Source: Acidobacteriota bacterium (GTDB lineage Bacteria > Acidobacteriota > Blastocatellia > RBC074). From it: a stretch of 64,000 nt of DNA. The stretch lies in assembly GCA_019639255.1 (NCBI GenBank), contig JAHBSF010000021.1, positions 1 to 64,000 on the forward strand. Direction: 5' to 3'. How positions within the stretch are numbered: the first letter of the stretch is position 1; every line of letters starts with the position of its first letter. The position numbers were made by a program, and so were the translations under genes. Below, piece after piece: positions 1 through 8,233 of the stretch. Under the pieces are notes generated by a model, which worked only from the letters and a program-made list of their open reading frames with translations, did not search any database and was not told the DNA's origin.

Positions 1-1680
1 GGAATTTCAGACGCGACTATTAGCGGATTGAAACGGGCGAGTTCAGCCGTCCGTCAATCCACCAGCCGTCGCCGGTGACGGAATTTCAGACGCGACTATT
101 AGCGGATTGAAACATCCGCCGACATCCCTTACCAACCACTGCATTATAACCGACGGAATTTCAGACGCGACTATTAGCGGATTGAAACTTTCCGAATTGC
201 GGATTATTACGAAGCTGTGCAGCTTGCCGACGGAATTTCAGACGCGACTATTAGCGGATTGAAACTTTCAAGTTGTCTATCGCCCGTTGTTCAAGTTGTT
301 CTTTTGACGGAATTTCAGACGCGACTATTAGCGGATTGAAACTCCGCTCCACAGACCTGAGATTCGCATCGAGTTGCGCTAACGACGGAATTTCAGACGC
401 GACTATTAGCGGATTGAAACGCAAGTAGTCGCGCAGTCCGCGCATATGGAGCGTGCCTTTGCGAACATCCCGGACGGAATTTCAGACGCGACTATTAGCG
501 GATTGAAACCCTTTGGCGGCGCGCTCAACGGATGAGTTGCGAAACACTGGACGGAATTTCAGACGCGACTATTAGCGGATTGAAACTCCATTCGCTGCGA
601 GCGCAATATTCCTGATGCGTCCCACTGAAGACGGAATTTCAGACGCGACTATTAGCGGATTGAAACGTTCAGCCCGGCGTTTGTGCCGTTCGGATTGAAT
701 GTGACGGAATTTCAGACGCGACTATTAGCGGATTGAAACCCCGTCACGGCCCCGAATGTTGATGCGCCTGAGCGATACTGCAGGACGGAATTTCAGACGC
801 GACTATTAGCGGATTGAAACCTCGAATCTCACTGAACACTCAAACAACTTGAAAAATGACGGAATTTCAGACGCGACTATTAGCGGATTGAAACCGGCAG
901 CGCTTGCAAAACCGTCAGGACCAAGATAACGATTTGACGGAATTTCAGACGCGACTATTAGCGGATTGAAACGGACGGATCAATCGCGCGGTAGGTGAGA
1001 TGGAGAATGTTCTCGACGGAATTTCAGACGCGACTATTAGCGGATTGAAACAATCACGTTCTCAACCGAGGATTTCTCCCGATTGCCAGACAGACGGAAT
1101 TTCAGACGCGACTATTAGCGGATTGAAACTGCTTGACACTGGAAGCGGGGCTTAGTTACCTAAGCCCCGTGACGGAATTTCAGACGCGACTATTAGCGGA
1201 TTGAAACCCGCGTGTCAATCCACTCGCAGTCCTCCTCGTGGTGCTGCGGACGGAATTTCAGACGCGACTATTAGCGGATTGAAACGATTTCGTACTGGTT
1301 CATCTAGGTCCCTTTCGGCTAAGCGACGGAATTTCAGACGCGACTATTAGCGGATTGAAACAACCATCATGTCATACAACACGAACATTCCGTTTCACCC
1401 CGCCCAGGACGGAATTTCAGACGCGACTATTAGCGGATTGAAACCCGTTATAACTAATTCCGAAAAACACTTCGAGTTTTTCTGGACGGAATTTCAGACG
1501 CGACTATTAGCGGATTGAAACGAATTTTTCTCCGGGCAAAAGTTTATGGCCGTAGCCAATAGTCGGGACGGAATTTCAGACGCGACTATTAGCGGATTGA
1601 AACCAGAGATGGCAGTCCGCCAGTTTCTCACCCCCGCACTCCGGACGGAATTTCAGACGCGACTATTAGCGGATTGAAAC
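1..1680 (+). CRISPR. CRISPR array, type III-B associated, 22 repeats (first one cut by the window edge)
   Basis: A 37-nt repeat starting GACGGAATTTCAGACG and ending GCGGATTGAAAC occurs 22 times (21 complete, the first lacking 3 nt at the window edge) without visible variation. The 21 spacers are 36 to 52 nt long, mostly 38-45. The 3' end ATTGAAAC matches the 8-nt 5' handle of type III crRNAs. I therefore infer rightward transcription with the leader off the left edge and the oldest spacers near 1680. The last repeat is not degenerate. The repeat has no strong internal palindrome, as is usual for type III. The array lies about 960 bp upstream of cmr2 in the same direction. The total repeat number is unknown because the array continues beyond base 1. 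Confidence 0.99.
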
Positions 1681-1700
1681 ACCGTACAAGCGAGCCGCTT

Positions 1701-1946
1701 TTACTCAACCTTATAGGCGTCAGCGACCTTGGCAATCACACGCACGGCAAGCTGCGCCGAAAGAGCGAATTTCCGGCGCAGAATCGCATAGGTCAGCTTA
1801 TGGAGTTTGAACTGGCTGAAAGTCTGATGCTCCCAAGCCAAACGGGAGCACTCATTGGCTGCGGTGTTGGCGCGGTGAAGCGTTTGGCGCAGAGCATCGG
1901 CTTGCTCTTTGGTCGGCTTCAGTTTGAGGCCAATCGTCAATTTCAC
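1701..1946 (-). pseudogene. TnpB (IS200/IS605 family OrfB) N-terminal remnant
   Basis: An 81-codon minus-strand frame reads like the N-terminus of IS605-type TnpB. It has a start such as MKLTIGLKLKPT, then EQADALRQTL, FSQFKLHKLTY and SAQLAVRVIAKVADAYK. TnpB proteins are about 350-450 residues and continue into a RuvC nuclease. Here the match stops after AYK, a stop codon follows two residues later, and the last CRISPR repeat begins 20 bp beyond. The RuvC part and the 3' end that would encode the guide RNA are absent, so the element is dead. The array trailer has replaced or been joined to the rest of the gene. Confidence 0.8.
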
Positions 1947-1986
1947 CGTGCTGTTCTACCTCAATTGCTTCCTGTATGGAGTCATT

Positions 1987-2032
1987 ATTGCGCTACGCGC
2001 AATGCCAAATTCCTCTCCCGACTAGAAGTCGG
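1987..2032. mobile_element. Candidate left end of the IS200/IS605 remnant (two short hairpins)
   Basis: Upstream of the tnpB remnant lie two perfect short palindromes: ATTGCGC-TAC-GCGCAAT at 1987-2003 and CCGACT-AGA-AGTCGG at 2018-2032. IS200/IS605 elements carry subterminal hairpins at their ends for single-strand recognition by TnpA, so these fit a left end. No tnpA is present and the exact terminus cannot be set from one copy. Confidence 0.45.
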
Positions 2033-2049
2033 CAGTCTCCTTTGGTGGA

Positions 2050-2637
2050 ATTAATGAACCTGAGGTTGATTGGCACGGCAGACGCACAGCTTTAATGGTG
2101 GACTGCTGCCTTCGGCTATGGCTTTGAGAGACTCACTGAATCAGAGGCCCGTTACCTTATCCGGGCCGACGATGCTTACACGATTCAAACCACTCATCGA
2201 AAGCGCACAAGAATGCCAATCCAGACGGCAACGATTGGCAAAATCACTCTGGCTGGTGGTAAGATGCCGCGGTCATCAATGACGCGAGTCGAAGGAGCCG
2301 AAGATTCAGCCTCGCCGTTGCTTGCTCAGCGCTGCCTTCGACCATCTCACATTCAGGACTGATTGCCGTTATCGGCGGCTCGAACATACGAGGCTGCGGA
2401 GGCGCGCAAACGCGGAAGATTGCGGCAAGGTTGCCGATTTTCCGATTCGCGCGGCTTCGGCTTAATATGCGCCCCGGAGTCAAACACGCCGCAGGAGGCA
2501 ATGATGAACCAACGCGATGCGGTCGCGCTCGGCGCACGGTTTGCCGAATGTACAGCACGACATGATGCGCCCAGTTCGACGCCCGGCAGTAAGGATTTTG
2601 AGTCTACATCTCCCAACACCTTGAAGGAGGCGGCGCC
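2050..2637. other. Gene-poor stretch between the array and cmr2, with a start-less open frame
   Basis: No intact gene is recognised here. A plus-strand frame from 2096 to the stop at 2360-2362 stays open for 88 codons and has protein-like composition (WTAAFGYGFERLTESEAR near its start). It is preceded directly by an in-frame TAA and has no start codon, so it may be the decayed tail of a lost gene. I could not identify its family. Close to 2624-2630 the sequence AAGGAGG is the ribosome binding site of cmr2. I see no clear leader or promoter. Confidence 0.4.
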
Positions 2638-4455
2638 GTGCATCATTTGATGATCATCACGATCGGCCCGGTCCAGGAATATATCGCCAGCGCCAGAAGA
2701 AGCCGGGATTTGTGGTTCGGTTCGTGGTTTCTCAGCGAACTTTCCAAAGCGGCTGCCGCAGCGGTTCTTGAGGCATCGTCGAATGACACCAAAGCCTTGG
2801 TCTTCCCGTCAGTTAATGCCCCGCAAGATTTGGCGCCGGATAGTGATATCGGCGTCGTAAACAAGATTGTAGCTTTAATATCGAGCCCTCCCGAAGAAGT
2901 CGGTCGCCAGGCTCACGCTCGTCTTTTAACTCGACTCAAACAGATTCGCGATTCCGCATTCAGGGGCATTGACTCACTGTACTTCCACAGATCCATTGCC
3001 GAGGCCCAAGTTGAAGACATGGTTGAGTTTTTCTGGGCTGCAGCCCCCCTCAAAAATCCGCAGGACAACCGCGAATTCTCAACCGCACGCAGCCACGCTG
3101 AATCATTGCTCGCGGCGAGAAAAACGACGCGCGACTTCGCGCCTGTCACTTGGGGCAATTCCGTGCCTAAATCCTCTCTCGACGGGCAACGTGAATCAGT
3201 TATCGATGAAGAGGCATATGCAAAACTCAGCGCCGAGCATCGGTATAACCAGTATGGCCTGCGCCAGGCCGAAAGGTTATGCGGAGTTGGTCTGTTAAAA
3301 CGCCACGGGAATCGTGCAGGAGACGACAGTTTTGTCAGCACTTCCCATATGGCCGCATTGCCTTTGCTCGAAACGTTTTCCGATAAAGCCGCATTGCAGG
3401 ATTACATCCGTGAACTTACAGCGATTGTCGGCATAATCGAAGAAAAAGAAGTGACACGGAGGTTCGGCAAAGTTCCGCCCAGGGCGGCGCATCCGGCATT
3501 CTCGAGATACGACGGTCATCTGCTTTTTGAAGAAAGACTCGCGGATCTTTTTGTAGAAACGGGGCCGGGTGTTGATAGGGATCTGAAACGCGCACGCCTG
3601 ACGTTACAATCTTTTCTTGCCCGAGCATTTGGTGGAAAGCGGCCTTCGCCATACTATGCCCTGCTACTTGCCGACGGTGATTCCATGGGGAAAGCCATCG
3701 ACTCGCAACGCAGTATTGAACAGCATCGGGCATTCTCGCGCCGGCTGGGAGCGTTCGCTGGGAGCGTTCGATCAATCGTCGAAACCGAACATAAGGGATC
3801 GTTGATTTACGCCGGCGGCGACGACGTCCTTGCTTTTGTGCCATTACACACCGTACTTCCCTGCGCACGCCGGCTCGCAACCACTTTTGCTGATGAACTC
3901 TCCTCATTCAAAATCACTGAGGACAGTCGAGAATACTCTCCTACGCTTTCGGTCGGCGTTGCTGTAACGCATCACATCGAACCGCTCTCGGATGCGCTGC
4001 GGCTGGCGCGCGAGGCCGAAAAAACGGCGAAATCCCTGCCGGGGAAAAATGCCTTGGCAGTAACGGTCAGTAAAAGAAGCGGCACGGAAAGGATGGTGTG
4101 CGGAAAATGGGGAACACTCGACCGGCGTCTGACGAGATTCGCCGAACTTCATCGCACGGATGCGATGCCGGATGGTGCAGCCTATGAGTTGCGCGATCTG
4201 GCAATGCGTCTTGAAGGTCTTAGCCATCGAGTTCTTTCTGCAGAGGCGATGCGCATTCTCGGGCGTAAACGCGCTCAAGGCGGTGAAAATTTGATCGCCG
4301 GCGAAGTTATCGCGGAATTGAGTGATCTTGTCGACGACCCCACACTTACGCTGCAACAGTTGGCCGATGAGTTGATCATCTCCAGAATTTTCGCCGATGC
4401 GGCGGCGCAAGCCGGATTGCACTCCGTAGGAGTGATAAAGCCGTCTGAAAGATGA
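2638..4455 (+). CDS. cmr2: Type III-B CRISPR effector subunit Cas10/Cmr2, HD-less
   Basis: This is the large subunit of the Cmr complex, which binds target RNA and makes cyclic oligoadenylate second messengers. The 605-residue protein opens directly with the Cmr2 signature IGPVQEYIASARRSRDLW, so the N-terminal HD nuclease found in many Cas10 proteins is absent. The first palm carries D346-G-D348-S-M-G and the second carries the cyclase motif G393-G-D-D396 in IYAGGDDVLAF. GTG start at 2638 follows AAGGAGG at 2624-2630 with ideal spacing. It is the first gene of the cmr operon, 9 bp ahead of cmr3. Expected output is signalling to the downstream CARF proteins without DNA cleavage by Cas10 itself. 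Confidence 0.95.
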   Translation: MHHLMIITIGPVQEYIASARRSRDLWFGSWFLSELSKAAAAAVLEASSNDTKALVFPSVNAPQDLAPDSDIGVVNKIVALISSPPEEVGRQAHARLLTRLKQIRDSAFRGIDSLYFHRSIAEAQVEDMVEFFWAAAPLKNPQDNREFSTARSHAESLLAARKTTRDFAPVTWGNSVPKSSLDGQRESVIDEEAYAKLSAEHRYNQYGLRQAERLCGVGLLKRHGNRAGDDSFVSTSHMAALPLLETFSDKAALQDYIRELTAIVGIIEEKEVTRRFGKVPPRAAHPAFSRYDGHLLFEERLADLFVETGPGVDRDLKRARLTLQSFLARAFGGKRPSPYYALLLADGDSMGKAIDSQRSIEQHRAFSRRLGAFAGSVRSIVETEHKGSLIYAGGDDVLAFVPLHTVLPCARRLATTFADELSSFKITEDSREYSPTLSVGVAVTHHIEPLSDALRLAREAEKTAKSLPGKNALAVTVSKRSGTERMVCGKWGTLDRRLTRFAELHRTDAMPDGAAYELRDLAMRLEGLSHRVLSAEAMRILGRKRAQGGENLIAGEVIAELSDLVDDPTLTLQQLADELIISRIFADAAAQAGLHSVGVIKPSER

Positions 4456-4464
4456 GGACAGACT

Positions 4465-5670
4465 ATGACTATCTGGATCATCGAACCCCGGGATCCATTG
4501 ATCGTGCGCGACGGGAAACCGTTTGATCTCGCTCCCGGAGGCCGTGCGGAATCTCTGGCATTTCCCTTTCCATCGACGATTGCCGGAGGGGTGCGCACCC
4601 GTTACGCAATAGGACAGGATGCAGATTTCGACAACGAGCAGGGCAAGGCGGAGTTGATTGAGACGCTGAAACGGCTGCAGGTTCGCGGTCCTTTACTGGT
4701 CGAACTCTCCACGGAATCCGGAGAAATCGAGGAATGGTTCGCTCCTGCTCCTGCTGATGCACTAATTATGGATACACAGTCAGCGCAACAGGAACGTGTC
4801 GTAATTAGACGCATGGAGCCGCAATCCCCTCCTGAAGGAGCCGTCACGAATATTCCGGATGGGATGATGCCAGTGTATCCGGCATCGAAGGATCGAAACA
4901 AACCGTCCGTGCGAGCCCCGAAGTTCTGGCGCTGGCCGAAGTTCGAACAGTGGCTGCTTGATCCGATAGACGGCATAGAGACTGACCTTACCGAACTGGG
5001 GCATAACGGGCCGATCCGCGAAATGCGCACACACGTAAGCGTACGGCCTGATTCGGGAACAGCGGCGGATGGAGCGCTATTCCAGACCGGCGGTTTGGAG
5101 TTTGTTCGTTGCGATCCCGGCATTTCAGACCGGCGCACCGGGTTCAACGCCGCAAAACGCCTTGGTCTTGCCGTAGCAACCGATGCCCCCGGCCTCGGGG
5201 CCGGTTTGGGGCTGTTCGGCGGTGAACGAAGAATCATCGACTGGCGTGCAAGCGTCCGGCCAATGCCGGCCTGTCCGGAAAAACTATGCGAAGCGATTGC
5301 CGCTGCCCGCGCGTGCCGGGTGATACTCCTGACCCCAGGACATTTTGAGGCAGGTTCTTCTCCTTCCTGGCTCCTGGCTGAAAGGGATGGAGTCGCGCCG
5401 TCATTGAAGGCTGCCGTGACAGCTCGCGCTCAGGTAGTCTCCGGTTGGGATCTTGCGACTCGCAAACCCAAACCGACGCGCAGACTTGTGCCGGCGGGGG
5501 GCGTCTTCTTTCTTGGCCTCGATGGCGAGCCCGACGCCATAAAGAGATGGGTCAAATCGATCTGGATGGAATGCATCAGCGATGATGCACAGGATCGCCG
5601 CGACGGATTCGGTTTGACTGCGCTTGGCGTCTGGTCCGGTTGCGATAAGAGAGTGGAGGTTGAAGCATGA
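4465..5670 (+). CDS. cmr3: Type III-B RAMP protein Cmr3 (Cas5 family)
   Basis: Cmr3 is the Cas5-like subunit that holds the 5' handle of the crRNA at the base of the Cmr complex, next to Cas10. The 401-residue product begins with the family pattern WIIEPRDPLIVRDGKPF and contains an FPFPSTIAGGVRTRYA segment. It ends with the glycine-rich loop DGFGLTALGVW typical of RAMP folds. Length is normal for the family. It lies 9 bp after cmr2 and its TGA overlaps the ATG of cmr1 (ATGA at 5667-5670), indicating translational coupling. Nothing in the sequence looks damaged. Confidence 0.93.
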   Translation: MTIWIIEPRDPLIVRDGKPFDLAPGGRAESLAFPFPSTIAGGVRTRYAIGQDADFDNEQGKAELIETLKRLQVRGPLLVELSTESGEIEEWFAPAPADALIMDTQSAQQERVVIRRMEPQSPPEGAVTNIPDGMMPVYPASKDRNKPSVRAPKFWRWPKFEQWLLDPIDGIETDLTELGHNGPIREMRTHVSVRPDSGTAADGALFQTGGLEFVRCDPGISDRRTGFNAAKRLGLAVATDAPGLGAGLGLFGGERRIIDWRASVRPMPACPEKLCEAIAAARACRVILLTPGHFEAGSSPSWLLAERDGVAPSLKAAVTARAQVVSGWDLATRKPKPTRRLVPAGGVFFLGLDGEPDAIKRWVKSIWMECISDDAQDRRDGFGLTALGVWSGCDKRVEVEA

Positions 5671-6935
5671 GAAAACCGCCTGTATCCCCTCCGGAAGTCG
5701 CCAAGAAATCGGACGACCAGTTGACTGTTCTGAAACGTACCTACAAATTGATCACCCCGTTATTCGGCGGGGGCGTCGAACCGGGAGAAGCGGACCCGGT
5801 GACCATCATCAGAGGGGCGAGCGTCCGCGGCCAGCTTCGCTTCTGGTGGAGAGCGTGTCGGTCACCGCAATTTGCCACGCTTACAGATCTGAAACATCGC
5901 GAGGATTCCATCTGGGGAAGCACTGAAACTCCATCCCAGGTGACTGTTCAGGTTGCAGTCGATAAATCGCAGATAGGGCGAGCCGAGGCTGCCTTTGAAA
6001 CGGGAACTGGGCGGAATCCCAACCCTTCCTCTGAAATCGCACCCTATGCGGCATTCCCGCTTCAGCCCGACAAGAACCAGCGTGGAGGCGGAGGATGGGA
6101 ATCAAAGTCGGTCCGTATTGGAGTTTCCTTCGATCTTACGCTGCGTTTTCCGAATGATCTGAAATCCGACGTTGCCGCCGCATTGTGGGCGTGGGAAACC
6201 TTCGGCGGCATCGGGGGGCGAACACGGCGCGGCTTCGGCGCACTGCAACTCGTCAAGGACAATGAACAAACCATAACTCCCCCATACCCTGAGGAAGTAA
6301 AGCAGCGCATCATCGATGGTTTGAGAGAACATGTCGCCGAGGGCACATCGCTGCAAGACATTCCCTGCCTGGTTCGTGACATTGACTTTACGCGGGACGC
6401 AAGGCTGATAGTCACCAAAGACCCATTCAATCCGGTAGAGATGTGGAAGCAACTTATCGAAAAATTGAAGCTATTTCGTCAAGCTCGATATAAAAAAGAT
6501 TTCGGCCTGAGCAAATGGCCCGAAGCCAATGAAATCAGAAGGCAAGCCGGCAGGCAACCGAAGTTTCCGCAAGACTCGCCTAAACCGGAATTAGTGAGAA
6601 AATTTCCCCGAGGAGTGTTCGGGCTTCCAATCATTTTTCACTTCCCACAGGATAAGCTCCCAGACGCTACATTGACGGGTGCAGAACACGATCGGCTCGC
6701 CAGCCCCCTGATCCTGCGCCCATTAGCCTGTGCACAAGGAAAGGCGGTTGGACTTGCGCTGATATTAAACACGCCGCAGACGCTGCCAGATGGCGTGGTT
6801 CTCCGAAGAGACGGGTTTCCGGCTGATCCGGTATCCGTGAATCTCACCGAAGATGAAGCCGCAAGGGTTCCGCCCTTGCAGGGGCAAACAGACGTTCTGC
6901 AAGCATTCCTCAATACTCTCAATACTCTCAAATGA
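5667..6935 (+). CDS. cmr1: Type III-B RAMP protein Cmr1 (Cas7 family)
   Basis: Cmr1 caps the 3' end of the crRNA filament in Cmr complexes. The 422-residue protein has the conserved start LKRTYKLITPLFGGGVEPG and the RNA-binding RAMP motif GASVRGQLRFWWRA near residues 48-61. A second glycine-rich segment GGIGGRTRRGFGAL lies near residues 183-196. These are the standard Cmr1 landmarks. The start overlaps the cmr3 stop and the stop overlaps a potential ATG of the next gene. The order cmr2-cmr3-cmr1-cmr4-cmr5-cmr6 is a common III-B arrangement. Confidence 0.93.
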   Translation: MRKPPVSPPEVAKKSDDQLTVLKRTYKLITPLFGGGVEPGEADPVTIIRGASVRGQLRFWWRACRSPQFATLTDLKHREDSIWGSTETPSQVTVQVAVDKSQIGRAEAAFETGTGRNPNPSSEIAPYAAFPLQPDKNQRGGGGWESKSVRIGVSFDLTLRFPNDLKSDVAAALWAWETFGGIGGRTRRGFGALQLVKDNEQTITPPYPEEVKQRIIDGLREHVAEGTSLQDIPCLVRDIDFTRDARLIVTKDPFNPVEMWKQLIEKLKLFRQARYKKDFGLSKWPEANEIRRQAGRQPKFPQDSPKPELVRKFPRGVFGLPIIFHFPQDKLPDATLTGAEHDRLASPLILRPLACAQGKAVGLALILNTPQTLPDGVVLRRDGFPADPVSVNLTEDEAARVPPLQGQTDVLQAFLNTLNTLK

Positions 6936-6949
6936 GGAGACCGGCCAAT

Positions 6950-7843
6950 ATGAATGCAAAACTGCTTTTCGTTCATGCACTATCACCACTACACGCCGGA
7001 ACCGGTCAGGGAGTCGGCGTAATCGATCTGCCGGTAGCCCGGGAAAAAGCCACCAATCTACCGTATCTTCCAGGCTCATCTCTGAAAGGAACGCTGCGGG
7101 ATACCGACTCGGTTCAGATTACGCCTGATCTGCGGGTGAAGATATTCGGGCCGGACAGCAAAAATGCCGATGATCACGCGGGCTCCGTTCAGTTTTCCGA
7201 TCAGCGGTTGCTGCTCTTTCCGGCGCGCAGCCTCTCGGGAACTTTCGCCTGGACGACTTCTCCTTATCTCCTTCAGCGCTTGCAACGCGACGCGCGAAGC
7301 GCCGGGATTTCCGACGCTCCGAGTTCCGTGCCGGCGCCTGGTTCTCTGGAACGGTGCATCGTTACGGCCAATTCCAGGCTGACAAATGGAGGCAAAGTCT
7401 AGCTTGAAGATCTCGATCTTGAGCCGGATGCCTCAGCGGAAGCAAAAAAGGCAGCAATGGACTGGGCGTCCTGGTGCGGACAGCATGTATTTTCCGATAA
7501 GGCAGAAACGCCATGGCGTGAAATGCTTGCCGAGCGGTTCTGCATTCTGCACGACGATGCAATGGGTTTTCTGCTCGATACCGCGACCGAAGTAACCGCG
7601 CGGACACGCCTGGAAGATGATTCCAAGACCGTGCAGCAGGGTGGCTTGTGGTATGAAGAATCCCTGCCGACCGAAACGATCCTTTACGGACTGGTCGTCG
7701 CTTCCCCTGCACGGAAATTCAAAGACGAACTCGACAACGGACGAATCTTTACCGCACTCGCCGCATTGACTGCGACGCCTTTACAACTCGGCGGCAAGGC
7801 TACGGTCGGACGCGGCTTGTGCCAGGTGCGCATGCAGGCATAG
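6950..7843 (+). pseudogene. cmr4: Type III-B backbone RNase Cmr4 (Cas7 family) interrupted by an in-frame TAG
   Basis: Cmr4 forms the repeated backbone of the complex and cuts target RNA at 6-nt intervals. Starting at ATG 6950 (GAGGAG at 6934-6939 as ribosome site) gives MNAKLLFVHALSPLHAGTGQ and puts aspartate exactly at position 26, the catalytic residue known in Cmr4. LPYLPGSSLKGTLRD and the C-terminal QLGGKATVGRGLCQV are typical. The frame is broken once, by TAG at 7400-7402 (codon 151 of 297). Both sides are in the same frame and the sequence resumes as LEDLDLEPDA, so there is no indel. A weak internal start (ATG 7457 after AAAAAAGG) could restart translation. A nonsense mutation, base-call error, readthrough or a split protein are all possible. 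Confidence 0.88.
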
Positions 7844-7855
7844 GGAGGCGCAGCA

Positions 7856-8233
7856 ATGGAACGAATCTCAAATCGAAATCAACGTTATGCAGCCAGGGTC
7901 TTTGAGCAGATCGAAGCGATTCCGCCGAGCAGTTTGGACAAATATGAAGGAATGGCGCAGAAGCTCCCGGTTCTGATTCGCACTGCCGGACTGGTTCAGG
8001 CGCTTGCCTTCGTCGAGTCGCGGGATGAGGATGAACAAAAACTCCTGCTCGATCATCTGGCCGAAGTCATAGGCGCCGGAAGCCGGGAAAATCTCCTGCA
8101 ACGTAGCCGTACTGCGCCGCTTCCGGAATACATACGACTGACCCGCGAGGCTCTTGCCGCCCTTCACTGGTACAAGAGATTCGCCCAAACCTTCTCCAAA
8201 ACAGCATCCAACAAGGAGGGAGGTCAAGGATGA
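7856..8233 (+). CDS. cmr5: Type III-B small subunit Cmr5
   Basis: Cmr5 is the small helical subunit (Cas11) that lines the target-RNA channel beside the Cmr4 filament. The 125-residue protein is predicted all-helical, with the family-like start RNQRYAARVFEQIE and the segment MAQKLPVLIRTAGLVQALAF near residues 33-52, followed by LHWYKRFAQTFSK. GGGAGG lies just ahead of the ATG at 7856. It sits 12 bp after cmr4 and its stop overlaps the cmr6 start (ATGA). The intact reading frame downstream of the interrupted cmr4 argues that the operon has not decayed widely. Confidence 0.92.
   Translation: MERISNRNQRYAARVFEQIEAIPPSSLDKYEGMAQKLPVLIRTAGLVQALAFVESRDEDEQKLLLDHLAEVIGAGSRENLLQRSRTAPLPEYIRLTREALAALHWYKRFAQTFSKTASNKEGGQG

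Noticed and set aside
251-445. Open frame on the minus strand within the CRISPR array
   Set aside because: It is made of repeat and spacer sequence; its repeated peptide comes from the repeats.
2018-2032. Hairpin as a CRISPR leader element
   Set aside because: The array is read rightward so its leader lies to the left; this side is the trailer, and the hairpin fits an IS end better.
7457-7843. Separate short gene for the C-terminal half of Cmr4
   Set aside because: It is in the same frame as the N-terminal half and has no strong ribosome site, so one interrupted gene is simpler. A restart product is kept only as a possibility.
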